From Rhizophlyctis rosea (lineage: Eukaryota > Chytridiomycota > Chytridiomycetes > Rhizophlyctidales > Rhizophlyctidaceae): DNA of 62,908 nt. The stretch's first letter is position 1; each line of letters opens with the position of its first letter. The notes beneath the pieces are model-generated. The model was not told the DNA's origin. It ran no database searches and saw nothing but the letters and a program-made list of their open reading frames with translations. The translations under genes and the position numbers were made by a program. Shown here piece by piece: positions 62,325 through 62,908 of the stretch. Location: the NCBI GenBank assembly GCA_027596075.1, contig JADGJC010000243.1:1-62908 (forward strand), written 5' to 3'.

Positions 62325-62835
62325 GGGGGGTCATTGATGGCTGAAGCGTTAGGGTATTGGTGATGGTAGTAGCCGCGGATGTCAGGGTGAGGTTCGTCGT
62401 AAGGTTCCCAAGTGGGATCGTCCTAGCCTTGCCGTTTAACGAGGTAGCGAAGCTTCTTACGGTACCATTGAGAGTCGAGGATGTCTTCGATGGTGTATTC
62501 TTCTTCGCCCTAAGCGTTGGCTTGAATGGAGGGACCAGGTTCGGGAGCGGTGCAGGATGGAAATAAGGACTGATCGGAAGAGTCATACGGCGCATGGGAG
62601 GTTGATGTGAAAGGCGCTGTGAGCCCGCGACACAGCGGATAGATCGGGGGGCGGTAAGTATGGGTCGGTAGAAACTCAGTGATGGCATAAGGTCCTTCGT
62701 AGCAAAGCAAAAGAGAGTGGATTGGTGCGGAGGCTTGCGGCTTTGGCGGAAGTTCTTATTGTTGAGAAGGACTAAATAACCGACTTCGAAGGTGTATTCG
62801 CAGGAGTGTCAGCTTGCTGGTCAATAGACCTGCTT
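62276..62835 (-). pseudogene. Integrase C-terminus and chromodomain of a second chromovirus copy
   Basis: Minus-strand pieces read EVGYLVLLNNKNFRQ and YEGPYAITEFLPTHTYR, which match the GPY/F module at the end of Ty3/Gypsy integrase. After an in-frame TAG comes YTIEDILDSQWYRKKLRYLV, then a TAG where a chromodomain tyrosine is expected, then DDPTWEPY. This is the C-terminal chromodomain that steers chromoviruses to heterochromatin. The frame ends at a TAG (62276) inside the LTR. Frame changes and stops make it a pseudogene. Its upstream part is beyond the window. Confidence 0.8.
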
Positions 62836-62908
62836 GGTAGCAATACACACTCAAATGAACACGATGGTTAACTGTTTGGATGTATATTGAAAATTGAATA
62901 ATGAACAA

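Overview
The window reads as nuclear DNA of an early-diverging fungus, most likely a chytrid. The evidence is dense GT-AG introns (mostly 50-100 nt) in fungal housekeeping and signalling genes, a class C (GABA-B type) seven-helix receptor relic, a hybrid histidine kinase, an Fmp27/Hobbit giant and a chromodomain LTR retrotransposon. This placement is inference; no rRNA or tRNA is present to test it. Two runs of ten Ns (15542-15551 and 29016-29025) mark assembly gaps, and both fall inside genes.

Layout. 1-1639: flank with a 3 x 43 bp tandem repeat. 1640-4260 (-): seven-helix receptor-like protein with an N-terminal ectodomain. 4261-10370: gene-poor, with an old colinear duplication. 10371-20401 (-): Fmp27/Hobbit/BLTP2-type lipid-transfer protein in nine exons. 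21017-25254 (-): decayed class C receptor. 26558-30392 (-): membrane hybrid histidine kinase in four exons. 32630-34549 (+): mosaic in which a UDP-glucose dehydrogenase segment lies in frame inside a Cdc48/p97 segment. 35105-37421 (+): complete eleven-exon gene joining a ubiquitin-like domain to an unrecognised domain. 41943-44604 (+): 6-phosphogluconate dehydrogenase in eight exons. 46483-47161 (-): acidic protein of unknown function. 48534-49019 (+): small Pro/Thr-repeat membrane protein. 49411-50523 (-): two-helix Cys-rich membrane protein with a PPxY tail. 51207-55976 (-): Sec7-PH Arf exchange factor, 5' end open. 56148-57345: simple repeats around a small hypothetical ORF. 58505-62908: rearranged Ty3/Gypsy chromovirus copies with three LTR copies, two forming a head-to-head palindrome.

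The genes do not form an operon-like set. Two themes recur. One is membrane and trafficking signalling (seven-helix protein, class C receptor relic, hybrid kinase, Arf exchange factor, bridge-like lipid-transfer protein). The other is rearrangement (Cdc48/UGDH mosaic, a duplicated kinase fragment, head-to-head LTRs). The most unusual items are the in-frame Cdc48-UGDH-Cdc48 mosaic and the adjacent ubiquitin-like fusion gene. Exon coordinates were assembled by hand from reading frames and splice signals and have not been confirmed with transcripts.
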